From: Actinomycetes bacterium
Lineage (GTDB): Bacteria; Actinomycetota; Actinomycetes; Actinomycetales; Dermatophilaceae
NCBI GenBank assembly: GCA_029778715.1
Contig: JAKOPT010000045.1
Location: forward strand, 124,001 to 188,000
DNA: 64,000 bases
Reading direction: 5' to 3'
Shown: positions 18,407 to 28,287 of the stretch, one piece after another
Position numbering within the stretch: position 1 is the first letter of the stretch
How the letters are laid out: the number at the start of each line of letters is the position of its first letter
Translations under genes and position numbers: made by a program
Notes under the pieces: generated by a model
The model's input: only the letters and a program-made list of their open reading frames with translations
Database searches by the model: none
Told to the model about the DNA's origin: nothing

Positions 18407-19503
18407 GCGAGAAGCGCCGAGCCCTTGGCCGCGGACTAGGGGCTCTCATCCCGAGCGGGCCACCGAGCGCCCCGAGTGACCGCCCCATCGACGTCTTCTT
18501 CAGTTCCAGCCCGCCCGTGTCCGCCACCGAGTCGCCGATTGGTGAATCGGACCCGCACCCACCGACCGCGCTCGTGAGGACCGAGACATCCCAGGCTGAC
18601 CCGACCGCCACGGAGGGCCTCCCGGATCATCAGGCCCCCCAGGGCGACGGACTCGTCGAGGTGCCGGGCGCCACTTTCGCCGAAGTGCCGCTGGCGGCCA
18701 TCCGCCCCAACCCGCGCCAGCCGCGCACGGTGTTCGACGAGGACGACATGGCCGAACTCGTCCACTCGATCACCGAAATCGGGGTCCTCCAGCCGGTCGT
18801 CTTGCGCCCGCTCGCCCCGGACGCGGACGCCGACGCCGACGTTCACTACGAACTCGTCATGGGTGAACGTCGCTGGCGGGCATCCCGAGCCGCCGGCAAG
18901 GACACCGTGCCCGCCATCATCAAGGCGACCGACGACGACGACCTGCTGCGCGACGCCCTCCTGGAGAACCTGCACCGCTCGCAACTCAACCCACTCGAAG
19001 AGGCCGCGGCCTATCAGCAACTTCTCGACGATTTCTCCTGCACCCAAGAGGAACTCGCCACCCGCATCGGTCGCTCCCGCCCCCAGGTCTCCAACACGCT
19101 GCGGCTGCTCAAACTGCCGCCGCTCGTGGCCCGTCGGGTCGCGGCCGGGGTGCTCAGCGCCGGGCATGCGCGGGCCCTGCTCGCCCTGAGCGACGGGGCC
19201 GCCATGGAACGACTCGCCCAGCGGATCGTCGCCGAGGGCCTATCGGTGCGCAGCACGGAGGAGATCGTCGCCCTCGGTGACGCCCAGACAGCGCCTGCGG
19301 TCCGGCGAAAGCCACGACCGGGCGGCCGACGCCCCCAACTCGACGACCTCGCCGCCGATCTCAGCGACCGTCTCGACACCCGGGTCGCCATCGCCCTGGG
19401 CACCCGCAAGGGCCGAGTGACGATCGACTTCGCCTCTGTCGAAGACCTCCACCGGATCCTCGACATCATGAACCTCAGGGAACCGCGCAGCACCGGACTC
19501 TAA
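18403..19503 (+). CDS. parB: Chromosome partitioning protein ParB
   Basis: ParB is a CTP-dependent DNA clamp that loads at parS and spreads. The 366-aa product begins '[19 protein letters not shown]', the usual ParA-contact N-terminus, then a flexible stretch to about residue 85. '[17 protein letters not shown]' and '[20 protein letters not shown]' (the GERR CTP-binding motif) define the nucleotide domain near residues 100-170; a helix-turn-helix ('[20 protein letters not shown]') follows at about 210. The C-terminal dimer domain is present. ATG 18403 overlaps the parA stop and has GGAGGAG upstream. Confidence 0.97.
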   Translation: MSEKRRALGRGLGALIPSGPPSAPSDRPIDVFFSSSPPVSATESPIGESDPHPPTALVRTETSQADPTATEGLPDHQAPQGDGLVEVPGATFAEVPLAAIRPNPRQPRTVFDEDDMAELVHSITEIGVLQPVVLRPLAPDADADADVHYELVMGERRWRASRAAGKDTVPAIIKATDDDDLLRDALLENLHRSQLNPLEEAAAYQQLLDDFSCTQEELATRIGRSRPQVSNTLRLLKLPPLVARRVAAGVLSAGHARALLALSDGAAMERLAQRIVAEGLSVRSTEEIVALGDAQTAPAVRRKPRPGGRRPQLDDLAADLSDRLDTRVAIALGTRKGRVTIDFASVEDLHRILDIMNLREPRSTGL

Positions 19504-19540
19504 CGCCGGTATGCCGCCGGCCCACGGGCGTCGGCGCTTC

Positions 19541-19584
19541 TTGTGGTGGGTAGTCCGGGTCCCAACCCGGACGATCCACCACAA
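19541..19584. terminator. Bidirectional terminator between parB and trxA
   Basis: TTGTGGTGG(19541-19549) pairs with CCACCACAA(19576-19584), and the inner GTCCGGGT / ACCCGGAC pair too, separated by three-base mismatched joints and a CCCA loop. The two flanking genes converge on it. Confidence 0.8.
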
Positions 19585-19618
19585 CAGACATGTATGTCGA
19601 TTGAGGTGGGGTCGAACC

Positions 19619-19945
19619 TCAGTTGAGGAAGGGCTCCAAGCCCTTGACCAACTTGGGCTTGGGCAGCGCCCCGATGAAGGTCTGGACGATCTCACCGCCC
19701 TTGTACAGGTGCATCGTCGGAATGCTCGTGATGCCGAGCCGGCCGGTCACCGCGGGGTTCTCGTCGGTGTTGAGCTTGACGATCTCGAGTTTGTCGCCGA
19801 GGTCGCGCGAGATTTCTTCGAGGATCGGGGCCACGGCCCGGCACGGCCCGCACCAGGGGGCCCAGAAGTCGACAAGCACGGGCTTGTCGGACGCGAGCAC
19901 CTCGGTCTCGAAGGTGGCATCGGTGACGGCCTTGAGGTCAGCCAT
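19619..19945 (-). CDS. trxA: Thioredoxin
   Basis: The 108-aa protein has the active site WCGPC at residues 31-35 within 'VLVDFWAPWCGPCRAVAPIL' and the cis-proline segment 'ITSIPTMHLYKGGE'. It reduces protein disulfides in the cytoplasm using electrons from the adjacent thioredoxin reductase. ATG 19945 follows AAGGA; the longer open frame upstream is not supported. Length is standard. Confidence 0.97.
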   Translation of the reverse strand: MADLKAVTDATFETEVLASDKPVLVDFWAPWCGPCRAVAPILEEISRDLGDKLEIVKLNTDENPAVTGRLGITSIPTMHLYKGGEIVQTFIGALPKPKLVKGLEPFLN

Positions 19946-20073
19946 GGGGTTCCTTTCGGGAAAGCGGAAGTCGATGGTCAGTCTAGGGAGTGGAGCCGAC
20001 GGGAGGGGGTGGAGCCGACAGGCGGAAGGCAAGGCCACCCCGCAAGCACACCGCGGGCAGGGCGCGCCCGGGA

Positions 20074-21024
20074 TCAGTGGCTGAGGAACCGTTCGGCATC
20101 CAGGGCCGCCGAGCACCCCGAGCCCGCGGCCGTGATGGCCTGGCGGTAGGTGTGGTCGACGAGGTCGCCGCACGCGAAGACCCCGGGCAGGTTGGTGCGC
20201 GTCGACCGGCCCTCGCAGACGACATAGCCGCCCTCGTCCAGGCCAACCTGCCCGGCGACGAGCGCACTGCGCGGATCGTGGCCGATGGCGATGAACAAGC
20301 CGGTGACCGCCAACTCGCGCAACTCACCAGTCACAGTGTCGCGCAGGGTGATACCGGTCAACTTGCGGTCGCCGTGGAGGGTGTCGACGGTCGAGTTCCA
20401 GGCGAACCGAATCTTCTCGTGCGTCAGCGCCCGGTCGGCCATGATCTTGCTCGCCCGCAACGCATCCCGGCGGTGAATGACCGTCACCGTTCGGGCGAAC
20501 TTCGCCAGGAACATCGCCTCCTCCAGGGCCGAGTCCCCGCCGCCGACGACGGCAATGTCCTGGTCCCGGAAGAAGAACCCGTCGCATGTCGCGCACCATG
20601 ACACGCCGTGCCCGGACAGCCGCTTCTCGTCCGGCAGCCCCAGTTCGCGATAGGCCGACCCCATCGCCAGGATGACGCTGCGGGCGCGGTGCCGGGTGCC
20701 GGCCGAGTCGACGACCACCTTGACCGCGCCGTCCAACTCGACGGCCTCGACGTCGTCGCGCACCAGCTCGGCCCCGAACCGTTCCGCCTGGGCCCGCATG
20801 TTGTCCATGAGGTCCGGGCCCATGATTCCGTCGCGGAAGCCGGGGAAGTTCTCGACCTCGGTCGTGTTCATCAGGGCACCGCCCGCGGTCACCGACCCCT
20901 CGAAGACGAGCGGCTCGAGCCGGGCTCGGGCGGCATACACAGCCGCGGTGTAACCGGCTGGGCCGGAACCGATGATGATGACGTCACGGACCTCGGAGAC
21001 GTCAGGGGCGACCTCGGCGGGCAC
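20074..21024 (-). CDS. trxB: Thioredoxin reductase (NADPH)
   Basis: The 316-aa flavoprotein passes electrons from NADPH to thioredoxin. It has the FAD-binding '[20 protein letters not shown]' at about residues 15-34, the redox-active CATC at '[10 protein letters not shown]' near 145, the NADPH loop '[15 protein letters not shown]', and the C-terminal FAD motif '[15 protein letters not shown]'. GTG 21024 is preceded by AAGGACGGTATGCC, so the spacer is filled by the window-wide 8-mer. It lies upstream of trxA, with 128 bases between. Confidence 0.97.
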   Translation of the reverse strand: MPAEVAPDVSEVRDVIIIGSGPAGYTAAVYAARARLEPLVFEGSVTAGGALMNTTEVENFPGFRDGIMGPDLMDNMRAQAERFGAELVRDDVEAVELDGAVKVVVDSAGTRHRARSVILAMGSAYRELGLPDEKRLSGHGVSWCATCDGFFFRDQDIAVVGGGDSALEEAMFLAKFARTVTVIHRRDALRASKIMADRALTHEKIRFAWNSTVDTLHGDRKLTGITLRDTVTGELRELAVTGLFIAIGHDPRSALVAGQVGLDEGGYVVCEGRSTRTNLPGVFACGDLVDHTYRQAITAAGSGCSAALDAERFLSH

Positions 21025-21119
21025 GGCATACCGTCCTTCGTAGGGGAGTTGGGGCAGGGGGCGCGGCGCGCGGCGACCCGTCGTGGCAACCGATCCTAGG
21101 GCCGCGGTGTTCCCGGCGC

Positions 21120-21878
21120 TCAGAACTCGACCGGGCCCGCGCGCCGCTGCGGGTCACCGGTGCGGCAGTCGCGCCCGACGAGGTATGCCGTGTGCCGGGC
21201 CGCCGTCGTTGCCACGAGGAGCGCGGCCGGGGCCCCGTCGAGCCGGCCCAGGACGACGGTGAGGTCGGCGCCGGCCGCCACTCCGAGCGCGTCGGCGCAG
21301 TCCCGCGCCCCAGCGGGCGAAGCGACCCGTTCGGGTTTCTCCGCGGCCGCGACCGGGCGGGTCAGCGGCGCGGGGGCGGTCAGGGCCCGTTCCGCGGCGG
21401 CGGCGAGGTCGGCGGCGGCGAAGTCCTGCGTCGAGGCAGTGATGACGATCGCGCCCCCCGCGGCCGATCCGCTGAGTGGCGCCGTCAAGGGCTCCTTGGT
21501 CTGCGGCGCGGCGGCCGTCGCGAGCGACAGTTCGCTCGTCGTGGCCGCGCCATCGAGCACGGACCACCCGCCGGTGATGCCACCGACGAACACCACGGCC
21601 GTGCCGGCAGCAGCGGCCACCCCCCCGGCAAGGACCCAGATCCGGCTCCGTGAGGCCCACCGGTCCCGGGTGCCGCCCAGGGCCGGTATGCCGCTCGCCG
21701 CGGTGGCCCTCCCGGTGCCATCGGTGTCTGGCACGGCGGTCACGGCCTGCCGGATGCGGTGGACGAGGTCCTCGGGCATGGGCTCGGGATCGGGCAAATC
21801 ACGGAGCAGGTCGCGGATGCCGGTGGGGTCCTCGTCGGGGTTCGGCGATGAGCGCGACCACCGCTTCGGTGCGCTCAC
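21120..21878 (-). CDS. Anti-sigma-factor-like membrane protein (orphan)
   Basis: The 252-aa protein has a cytoplasmic N-terminus of about 80 residues with a helical '[20 protein letters not shown]' segment, one membrane span (about residues 82-104, '[20 protein letters not shown]') and an extracellular Ala/Pro-rich domain with two cysteines near the end. In many Micrococcales the gene at this spot lies next to sigM and is annotated as anti-sigma factor or hypothetical. Here no sigma gene fits in the 125 bases between it and the pseudokinase. GTG 21878 follows GGAGGTAACC. Function as anti-sigma is an inference from position and topology. Confidence 0.65.
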   Translation of the reverse strand: MSAPKRWSRSSPNPDEDPTGIRDLLRDLPDPEPMPEDLVHRIRQAVTAVPDTDGTGRATAASGIPALGGTRDRWASRSRIWVLAGGVAAAAGTAVVFVGGITGGWSVLDGAATTSELSLATAAAPQTKEPLTAPLSGSAAGGAIVITASTQDFAAADLAAAAERALTAPAPLTRPVAAAEKPERVASPAGARDCADALGVAAGADLTVVLGRLDGAPAALLVATTAARHTAYLVGRDCRTGDPQRRAGPVEF

Positions 21879-22003
21879 GGTTACCTCCGGGGCAGGTCGA
21901 GGTCTTCGGTCTCAAGCACGGGGACACAGGGCTGCGTCGGTGATGGGCAGGTCTGTGTAGGAGACGAGCAGCCAGGCGTGATGGTTCCCGGGCAGGGCCG
22001 CGG

Positions 22004-23686
22004 TCAGCCCATCACCGAGATCTCACCGAGGACGGCCCGGTAGTACCCGTCGCCGGCCTGGGTGAGGGACGTGAACCACACGATGAGGTACTGCTTGCCC
22101 GTGGCCGCCGCCGGCACCGGGATGGTCACCGTGCCCTTGGCATCGGTGGTCGCCCCGAACTTGACGGCGCCGTCGAGGGAACGGGTGGAGGCGGCATACA
22201 ACTCCAAGTTCGCCGCGGCACCCAAGGTGAGCGTGACCTGCTTGGCTCGCACATTGGGCCCGAGGTCGACGATGACGCCCACACCGGACTTCAGACCCCC
22301 GAGCTCAGCGGTGGCGTACCCCTCGCTCACCCATTGCGTGGCGGGGTTGCCGTCGAAGACCTTGGGGGCGGCCTGACTGTTTTCGGCGTTGTCGCCGAGC
22401 GGGTCGAAGCCGTCGGCGCTGAGGATCGCCAAGGGCTGCAGGCCGCTGGAGCTCGGGCTGGCGCCGGTGCCGGTCGGTTTCGGGGACGCGGAGGAATGAG
22501 TGGCGGCGCCGCTGAGGTCCAATGCCGTCCGGGACCCGATCTTGGAGACGCCGTACAGTCCGGCGAGCAGCGAGGCGAACACCAGAGTGACGACGATGAG
22601 CAGCGCCAGGCGTGACTCACTGCGGTTGAGAGGCTGGGCCGGCAGTCCAGGCAGGGGAGGCTCAAGGGGGACCGCGCGTGGTGGTCGCGGCGCCGGGCGC
22701 GCGGGCGGACGTGGTGCGGATCGACCGGCCGTACTTGGGGCCGGGCGGGGCTCGGCGCGCCGAGTCGTTCGCTGAGCGGGGCTCGGGCCCGCTCGCGGCG
22801 GTCGCGCGGTGGCGGCCGGTGCAGGGAGGGGCAAGAACAGGGTGTCCGCCGCGGCTTCCTTTGGCACCGACGGCGAGGAACGCCTCCCCACCACCCGGGA
22901 GAGACCGAAGCGTTCGGTCGGTGACCCCACTTGGGGCCGCGAGGGCCACGGACCGATGGCCTGAGCGACCTCGCCGGGTGTGCGTGGCCCCGAGTCGTTG
23001 GTGAGCATCGCGACGCACAGAGCATCGAGATCCCGCGACACCCCCGCGGCGATTTCCGAGGGTGCGGCTACTCCGGCCCCGAGCCGGGGCGCCGGGCTGA
23101 GGGCACAGGGCCGCAGCAGGGGCCAGAAACCGGTGAGACCGGCATACGCCAACGCCCCCAGCGCGACTGCGTCGGCTCGGGCCGCGGCACCGCTGTCGTC
23201 ATTGCCGCCGGCGAGAACATGGGCGGTCGCCACGCCCCGCACCTCGACCAGTCCTTCGGGAGTGCGGAAAACATCCTCGGGACCCAACTGGGTGTGGTGC
23301 ATGCCGCGACTGGCGGCGGCGTCGAGGGCGGTGGCTGCCTCACCGACGATCCGGCGCACTTCTTCGGCGGGCAGCCCACCGGCATCGATGAGTGCGGCCA
23401 GGGATCGCGCGGTCGTCACCGGGGCTTCGGCAACCCAGGAGACCGCGCCGTCGGCGCCCAGGTCGAGGATCGCCACCAGGCCGGGAACGCGCAGCGTACG
23501 GGCCATCCGGGCGGCGTCGAGGAGGGCGGCGCTGCGGGGATCGGCCGTCGGGAGCGCGAGGATCTCGACCGGCGCACGGGTCTGGGCGTCGCTGGCCCCC
23601 CAGCGTTCGGCTCCCTGGCTCTGGGAGTGTCGGGTCCCGACGACATAGCGTCCGCCCAGCGTCGTGCCGGGTCCGATGCCCTCCAC
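22004..23686 (-). CDS. Membrane pseudokinase with C-terminal discoidin-like domain
   Basis: The 560-aa protein has an N-terminal kinase-like domain (about 1-260) that lacks essential residues: 'HHTQLGPEDVFRT' stands where HRDxKPxN should be, there is no DFG, and the glycine loop is degenerate. A Pro/Arg-rich linker and one membrane span (about 372-396, 'LALLIVVTLVFASLLAGLYG') lead to an extracellular domain resembling a F5/8 type C (discoidin) sugar-binding fold, ending in 'YYRAVLGEISVMG'. In mycobacteria the equivalent pseudokinase is fused to MurJ and binds an FHA protein to control peptidoglycan synthesis; here it is a separate gene downstream of murJ. GTG start follows GAGGAGGG. Confidence 0.83.
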   Translation of the reverse strand: MEGIGPGTTLGGRYVVGTRHSQSQGAERWGASDAQTRAPVEILALPTADPRSAALLDAARMARTLRVPGLVAILDLGADGAVSWVAEAPVTTARSLAALIDAGGLPAEEVRRIVGEAATALDAAASRGMHHTQLGPEDVFRTPEGLVEVRGVATAHVLAGGNDDSGAAARADAVALGALAYAGLTGFWPLLRPCALSPAPRLGAGVAAPSEIAAGVSRDLDALCVAMLTNDSGPRTPGEVAQAIGPWPSRPQVGSPTERFGLSRVVGRRSSPSVPKEAAADTLFLPLPAPAATARPPRAGPSPAQRTTRRAEPRPAPSTAGRSAPRPPARPAPRPPRAVPLEPPLPGLPAQPLNRSESRLALLIVVTLVFASLLAGLYGVSKIGSRTALDLSGAATHSSASPKPTGTGASPSSSGLQPLAILSADGFDPLGDNAENSQAAPKVFDGNPATQWVSEGYATAELGGLKSGVGVIVDLGPNVRAKQVTLTLGAAANLELYAASTRSLDGAVKFGATTDAKGTVTIPVPAAATGKQYLIVWFTSLTQAGDGYYRAVLGEISVMG

Positions 23687-23816
23687 GGGCCCTCCTCAAC
23701 GGTCTGGCGTCCCGGGCGCGCCCAGGCCGGCACGGGTGCCGATCACCCGCTCGGCCTCTCATCGTAGGCGCACCGGGTGACCAGCGCGCTGGACCACACC
23801 GCGCGAGCTGCCCGCG

Positions 23817-25511
23817 TCAGTGTCGGCGCAGTCGCCGGACGAGGGGGCCGAGGAGTTCACCGACCTCGGGCACCCGCAGGGCATGCGCGACGCCCCAGGA
23901 GACGGCCGCGGTCACGAGGGCGCACCCCGCGGCCAGCCCGGCACCGGGGATGCGCGCCAGGGCATGCCCCTCGGTGAACCGGTGGAGGGCGAACAACAGG
24001 GCACCGGCGGTGAGGACGGCGGGCACACCGAGGCGCAGGTAGGTCGTGAGGACCGACGCGATGCCGATCCGGCCGACCTGACGCCGGACGAGAGTGAACC
24101 CGAGGACGCCGCCCACGGCATACGCCAACGACTGCCCGACCCCGATGACGATCGCCGCCGTCCCCGGCCCGATGCTCCGGGCGAGGAGCGCCCCGGTGAC
24201 CGACACGGAGGTGACGACGACCTGGACGAAGAACGGGGTGCGGGCGTTTTCGTGGGCGTAGAAGTAGCGCTCGCTGAGGTAGACCCAGCCGTAGGGGATG
24301 ACACCGAGGAAGAGCGCCATCGCGACGACGGCCACCGCATCGGTCTGGGTGGTCGAGTTGCCGAGGAGGAAGGCGCGCAGCAGCAGCGGCGAGAAGGCGA
24401 TGCCGACGACGACGCCGGGCACGAGAACGACCGCCGGCAGCCGCAAGCCCTTGAGCAGGTCGGCCCGCAAGGCGACCTGATCCCGGGTCGCCACCGCCCG
24501 CGACATCCGGGTGTACAGCGCCGTGACGAGCGACACCGTGACCAGCGAGTGCGGGAGCATGAAGAGCAGGAACGCGTTGTCGAACGCGAACCGGCCCGCG
24601 AAATCCTGCCCGGGCAGCGCATTGTCGCTCGCCCAGGTGAGGGTCTTGGAGGTGACGATGAAACCGGCCTGGGCGACGAGCACCGCGGCGAACGTCCACT
24701 TGGCCACCTTCGAGGCCGACCCCAGGCCCACGCCACGGAATCCCCACGTCGGGCGATAGCGAAAGCCCATGCGCCGCAATGGGATAACGAGGAATACGGC
24801 TTGGATGGCGATCGACACCGTGGCCGAGCCGGCGAGCACCCAGATCATGAGCGGCGTCCACTCCTGCGGCGGGGCCTGGCTGGGCAGCCGCAGGACGAGG
24901 AAGGCGACCAGGCCGCCGAGGGCGACGACGTTGGCGATGACGGGCGCCCACATGTATGCCGCGAACCGGCCGCGCGCGGAGAGCACTTGTCCCAGCACGG
25001 TGTAGAGCCCGTAGAAAAAGATCTGGGGCAGGCAGACGTAGGCGAAGGTTGTCGACAGGGCCAGGGCCTGCGGGTTCGTTGTGTCGAAGTAGAGGCGCAC
25101 GAGCCAGGGTGCGGCCGCCGTGGTGAGGATGGTGACGACGGTGAGCAGCGCCAGGGCCAAGGTGATGAGCCGGTTGATGAACGCCTCGCCGCCGTCCTCA
25201 TGGGTGTCGGCCTTGATGATCTGCGGGACGAGGACGGCGTTGAGGATGCCGCCGGCGAGGATGAGATAGAACTGGTTGGGCAGCGTGTTGGCGACCTGGA
25301 AGGCGTCGGCGGTCAGACCGGTCGTGCCGATGATGCCGCCGAGGAGAGCCACGCGGACCAGCCCGAGGACCCGGCTGGTGGCGGTGCCGGAGGCCATGAT
25401 CAGGCCCGATCGGGCCACGGCCACGTCTTGGTGGCCGTCTCGACGAGCCGGGCCGGGGGCTTGCGCGCGCCCACGAACGTGACGGTGTCTTCCCGGGGGG
25501 CGCCGGCTCAT
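23817..25511 (-). CDS. murJ: Lipid II flippase MurJ
   Basis: The 564-aa polytopic protein belongs to the MviN/MurJ family that flips lipid II across the membrane. The conserved N-terminal part 'MASGTATSRVLGLVRVALLG' begins at residue 38, followed by 'DAFQVANTLPNQFYLILAGG' and about 14 hydrophobic segments. The ATG at 25511 overlaps the DUF6049 stop (ATGA) and has GGGAGGG seven bases upstream, so I kept the 37-residue basic cytoplasmic extension. The pseudokinase lies downstream, in line with regulation of MurJ in Actinobacteria. Confidence 0.94.
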   Translation of the reverse strand: MSRRPPGRHRHVRGRAQAPGPARRDGHQDVAVARSGLIMASGTATSRVLGLVRVALLGGIIGTTGLTADAFQVANTLPNQFYLILAGGILNAVLVPQIIKADTHEDGGEAFINRLITLALALLTVVTILTTAAAPWLVRLYFDTTNPQALALSTTFAYVCLPQIFFYGLYTVLGQVLSARGRFAAYMWAPVIANVVALGGLVAFLVLRLPSQAPPQEWTPLMIWVLAGSATVSIAIQAVFLVIPLRRMGFRYRPTWGFRGVGLGSASKVAKWTFAAVLVAQAGFIVTSKTLTWASDNALPGQDFAGRFAFDNAFLLFMLPHSLVTVSLVTALYTRMSRAVATRDQVALRADLLKGLRLPAVVLVPGVVVGIAFSPLLLRAFLLGNSTTQTDAVAVVAMALFLGVIPYGWVYLSERYFYAHENARTPFFVQVVVTSVSVTGALLARSIGPGTAAIVIGVGQSLAYAVGGVLGFTLVRRQVGRIGIASVLTTYLRLGVPAVLTAGALLFALHRFTEGHALARIPGAGLAAGCALVTAAVSWGVAHALRVPEVGELLGPLVRRLRRH

Positions 25512-27733
25512 AACGCACCCTCCCGGTTCAGGGGCATGGTGTCCTCGACGTTGACCGCGTTGGCGGGTGGCGCCGGTGCCGAATCCCCGGCGCGGCCGCG
25601 CCGGCGCCGGTTGCGCTGCAACCCGAGGAGGAACACGACGAGGGTGAGCACCCCGAGGGACCAGTAGACCCCGGCCCCGGTCGGGCTCACGCGCACGAGG
25701 ACAGTCGTCGTCGGACCGACCGGCGCGCCGAGCGGCCCGAGCACCTGCGCGTCGACAAGGACCTGGCCGGCGGCGATGGCGGTCGCGTCGTAGGTGACGG
25801 TGGCGCGGCTTTGGGCCCCGATGGACACCTCCTTGGTGTCCCCCTCGATCCGCAGATTCGAGTTGCCCGGGACCAGGCGCACGCGGACATTCGTGACGGG
25901 CACGTCAAGAGTATTGAGCACGGTCACCTGGACGCGGCCACTGTCGGCGAGGAAGTTGATCGTCTGCGGAGCCACCCGGACCGCGTCGGCGGTCGCCGCC
26001 ACTTCGGCGCGCACCGACTCGAGGGCGGTCTGGAAACCGGCCGGGTTGCTCCGCCAGCCGGTCGCGGTGAGCGCGTCCAACCGCGCCGCCCAGTCTGCGG
26101 CCGACGCGCCGCCATCGGAACGGATCTGTCCGAGGGTCGCGGCCTGGCTGCGAGTGTGGGCGAGGGTGGTCCGCTGGGCGGCCGCTGCCAGCGGTCCCGA
26201 CCCGGGCGCGCCGGCCGGTGGCGTGACGGCGGTGACCGGGGCCGTGGCGGCCGGCGCGCGCCTGGCCTGGGTGACGAGGTTGGCGACGGTCGTCGTGGCC
26301 AACCAGGGGGTCGTGCGCGCGGTGTCGAGTAGGGCCGCGGTGGCCGCCGGGTCGGGGTCGAGATCGCGCGCGGGGGCGACGAGCACCGTGCGGGCCAGCC
26401 CGGGGGACTCGTTGAGGAGGACGTAGCTGTGGGCGAGGAACGTCAGCCGACCCCAGCCATGGGCGTCGGCGCGCGCCGCGGTCGTGGCCGCCGCGCTGAG
26501 GGCGGGTTCGCGGGCGAGCAGCGGGATGCCGCCCACCGAGCGACGGCCAGCATCACCCTGGTCGAGGCGCCACTCGAGGGCGTCCCGGTCGACGACGACG
26601 GCCTGCCCGGCGGCACCGGTGGCGGCGGCATAACGGGCCGCCTGCTCGTCGCTGTACCTGTTGCTCATCGGCCACTCGAGGTCGGTCGTCCCGCCGAGGG
26701 AGGCGGCGACCTCGGTGGCCGCGGCCTGGGCGCCGCGCAGGGTCGAGGCGTATGCCGGGTCAGGGGCCACCGCGTCCAGGTCGGGATCGTGGCGGGGCAG
26801 GACGGTCAGTGCCTGTCCGGCGAGGGCGGCCCGCAGCCGGGCGGCACCGGCGGCGCGGACGAGGGCCTCGGCGCGCACGGGGGACAGTTGCTCCAGGTCG
26901 CCACCGGTCGGCACCGAAGCGCTCGGGCTCGAGGTGACCGATGCACTCGGTGTCGGCGAGGCCCTGGACGGGTTGCCGGGCCGCAGCCCTGAATCGGGGG
27001 CGATCAGGTCGGCGTCGACGGCAAGCGTCACCTCCGGGCTGGTCCACGAGGTGACGATCCGGTCCAGCCGGGCCCCGGTGGCGAGCGCGGCCTGCCAGGC
27101 GTGCCACCGCTGGGGCGAGGGCGCGGCATACCGGACCGGATCCGGATCGGGGGTGAGCGGCACCAACCAAGCGAGTGAGAGGGGTTCGAACTCCTTGGCG
27201 CGCACCACCGCAACGAACGTGTGCACCACGATCGAACCCACCTCCACGCTCACCGGGAGTACCTCGGAGGAGCGGGCGGTGAGGTCGGCGCCGCGCGGCA
27301 GGGTCAGCGTGATGGCCGTCTGGGCCCCGGCGGCGAGGGCGGGCACGGCAGCGGTCGCCAGGACGGCCCCGCTGGCCGGGGTGCGATCGGTCGCCCAGGC
27401 GTCCACCTCGCCCTGCGTCGCGAGCCGTGCGTCGCCCCTCACCACCTGGGCGATCCCGCCGGGGTATGCCGTGGTGCCGGGGTTGCTCACCGTCACCGTG
27501 AGGCTGGTCGACTCGTCAGCCGTGGCGACGGTCGGGGTGATCGTGGCCAGCGACAACGTGAGGGGGGTGGCCGTGGCGCGCGGGGCGGCGTCCGAGTGGG
27601 CCGTCGCGCGCGGGGCGGCATCCGAATGGGCGGCGGCGTGCGGTAGGGGGAGAGCGGCGGCTGGTACCCAGAGGAAGAGCGTGACGACAAGCGCAATCCA
27701 CAGGCCCCGGCGCCGGGCCACCGGGCGAGTCAT
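25508..27733 (-). CDS. DUF6049 family secreted, membrane-anchored protein
   Basis: The 741-aa protein has a signal peptide (about 1-35, 'LWIALVVTLFLWVPAAAL'), a large extracellular part with an N-terminal beta-rich module and a C-terminal one ('VQVTVLNTLDVPVTNVRVRL'), and a C-terminal membrane anchor (about 690-712) followed by a basic tail. The family is typical of this actinobacterial locus between NUDIX and murJ; its function is unknown but cell-wall related by association. The exported N-terminus contains a 10-residue tandem repeat (AHSDAAPRAT twice). Its ATG shares a base with the NUDIX stop. Confidence 0.85.
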   Translation of the reverse strand: MTRPVARRRGLWIALVVTLFLWVPAAALPLPHAAAHSDAAPRATAHSDAAPRATATPLTLSLATITPTVATADESTSLTVTVSNPGTTAYPGGIAQVVRGDARLATQGEVDAWATDRTPASGAVLATAAVPALAAGAQTAITLTLPRGADLTARSSEVLPVSVEVGSIVVHTFVAVVRAKEFEPLSLAWLVPLTPDPDPVRYAAPSPQRWHAWQAALATGARLDRIVTSWTSPEVTLAVDADLIAPDSGLRPGNPSRASPTPSASVTSSPSASVPTGGDLEQLSPVRAEALVRAAGAARLRAALAGQALTVLPRHDPDLDAVAPDPAYASTLRGAQAAATEVAASLGGTTDLEWPMSNRYSDEQAARYAAATGAAGQAVVVDRDALEWRLDQGDAGRRSVGGIPLLAREPALSAAATTAARADAHGWGRLTFLAHSYVLLNESPGLARTVLVAPARDLDPDPAATAALLDTARTTPWLATTTVANLVTQARRAPAATAPVTAVTPPAGAPGSGPLAAAAQRTTLAHTRSQAATLGQIRSDGGASAADWAARLDALTATGWRSNPAGFQTALESVRAEVAATADAVRVAPQTINFLADSGRVQVTVLNTLDVPVTNVRVRLVPGNSNLRIEGDTKEVSIGAQSRATVTYDATAIAAGQVLVDAQVLGPLGAPVGPTTTVLVRVSPTGAGVYWSLGVLTLVVFLLGLQRNRRRRGRAGDSAPAPPANAVNVEDTMPLNREGAL

Positions 27734-28218
27734 CAGAGATCTCCGGCCAAACGCTGCCAGGCCATCCGGGCAATCCGGCGCTCGTTGGGGAAGGTGAGGT
27801 GCTGGTGGGCCTCGCGCAACGGCAACCAGGCGACGTCGATGGCTTCCTGGTCGGGATCGTTCTCGATGGTGAGGTCGCCGCCGATGGCCTCGAGGAGGTA
27901 ATGGTGGACGTATTTATGGATGCGCCGGTCGCCGACGGCAAACCAGTAGTCGATGGTGCCGAGTTCGATGAGAACCCGGCCGAGGATGCCGGTTTCCTCG
28001 GCGACCTCGCGGGCAGCGGTCTGGGGGAGGGTTTCGCCGAGTTCGATATGCCCCTTGGGCAGGCACCATTCGACCCGGCCGGCCCGGTTACGGCGGGCGA
28101 TGACGGCGATTCGGGCCTGGCCGTCCTGGATGTCGACGACGACGCCACCGGCGGAGCGTTCCTCGACACTGGGGAGCCGTCGGGGAACCGCGGGCGGTTC
28201 GGCGGCGGCATGACTCAT
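27733..28218 (-). CDS. NUDIX hydrolase
   Basis: The protein contains the complete Nudix box 'GHIELGETLPQTAAREVAEE' continuing TGI, around residue 60, which binds the metal for hydrolysis of nucleoside diphosphate derivatives. 'WCLPKGH' before it is characteristic of MutT/diadenosine-polyphosphate type enzymes. The substrate cannot be told from sequence. I used ATG 28218; a GTG three codons upstream is equally possible and the ribosome site is weak in both cases. It is adjacent to DUF6049 and near pcnB, the usual arrangement. Confidence 0.88.
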   Translation of the reverse strand: MSHAAAEPPAVPRRLPSVEERSAGGVVVDIQDGQARIAVIARRNRAGRVEWCLPKGHIELGETLPQTAAREVAEETGILGRVLIELGTIDYWFAVGDRRIHKYVHHYLLEAIGGDLTIENDPDQEAIDVAWLPLREAHQHLTFPNERRIARMAWQRLAGDL

Positions 28219-28287
28219 ACCGGCCACTGTAACCAGTGGGATTGGTCGGCCCGACCTCCGAATGGCGTCGCGCCGTTCACGCCCTGT

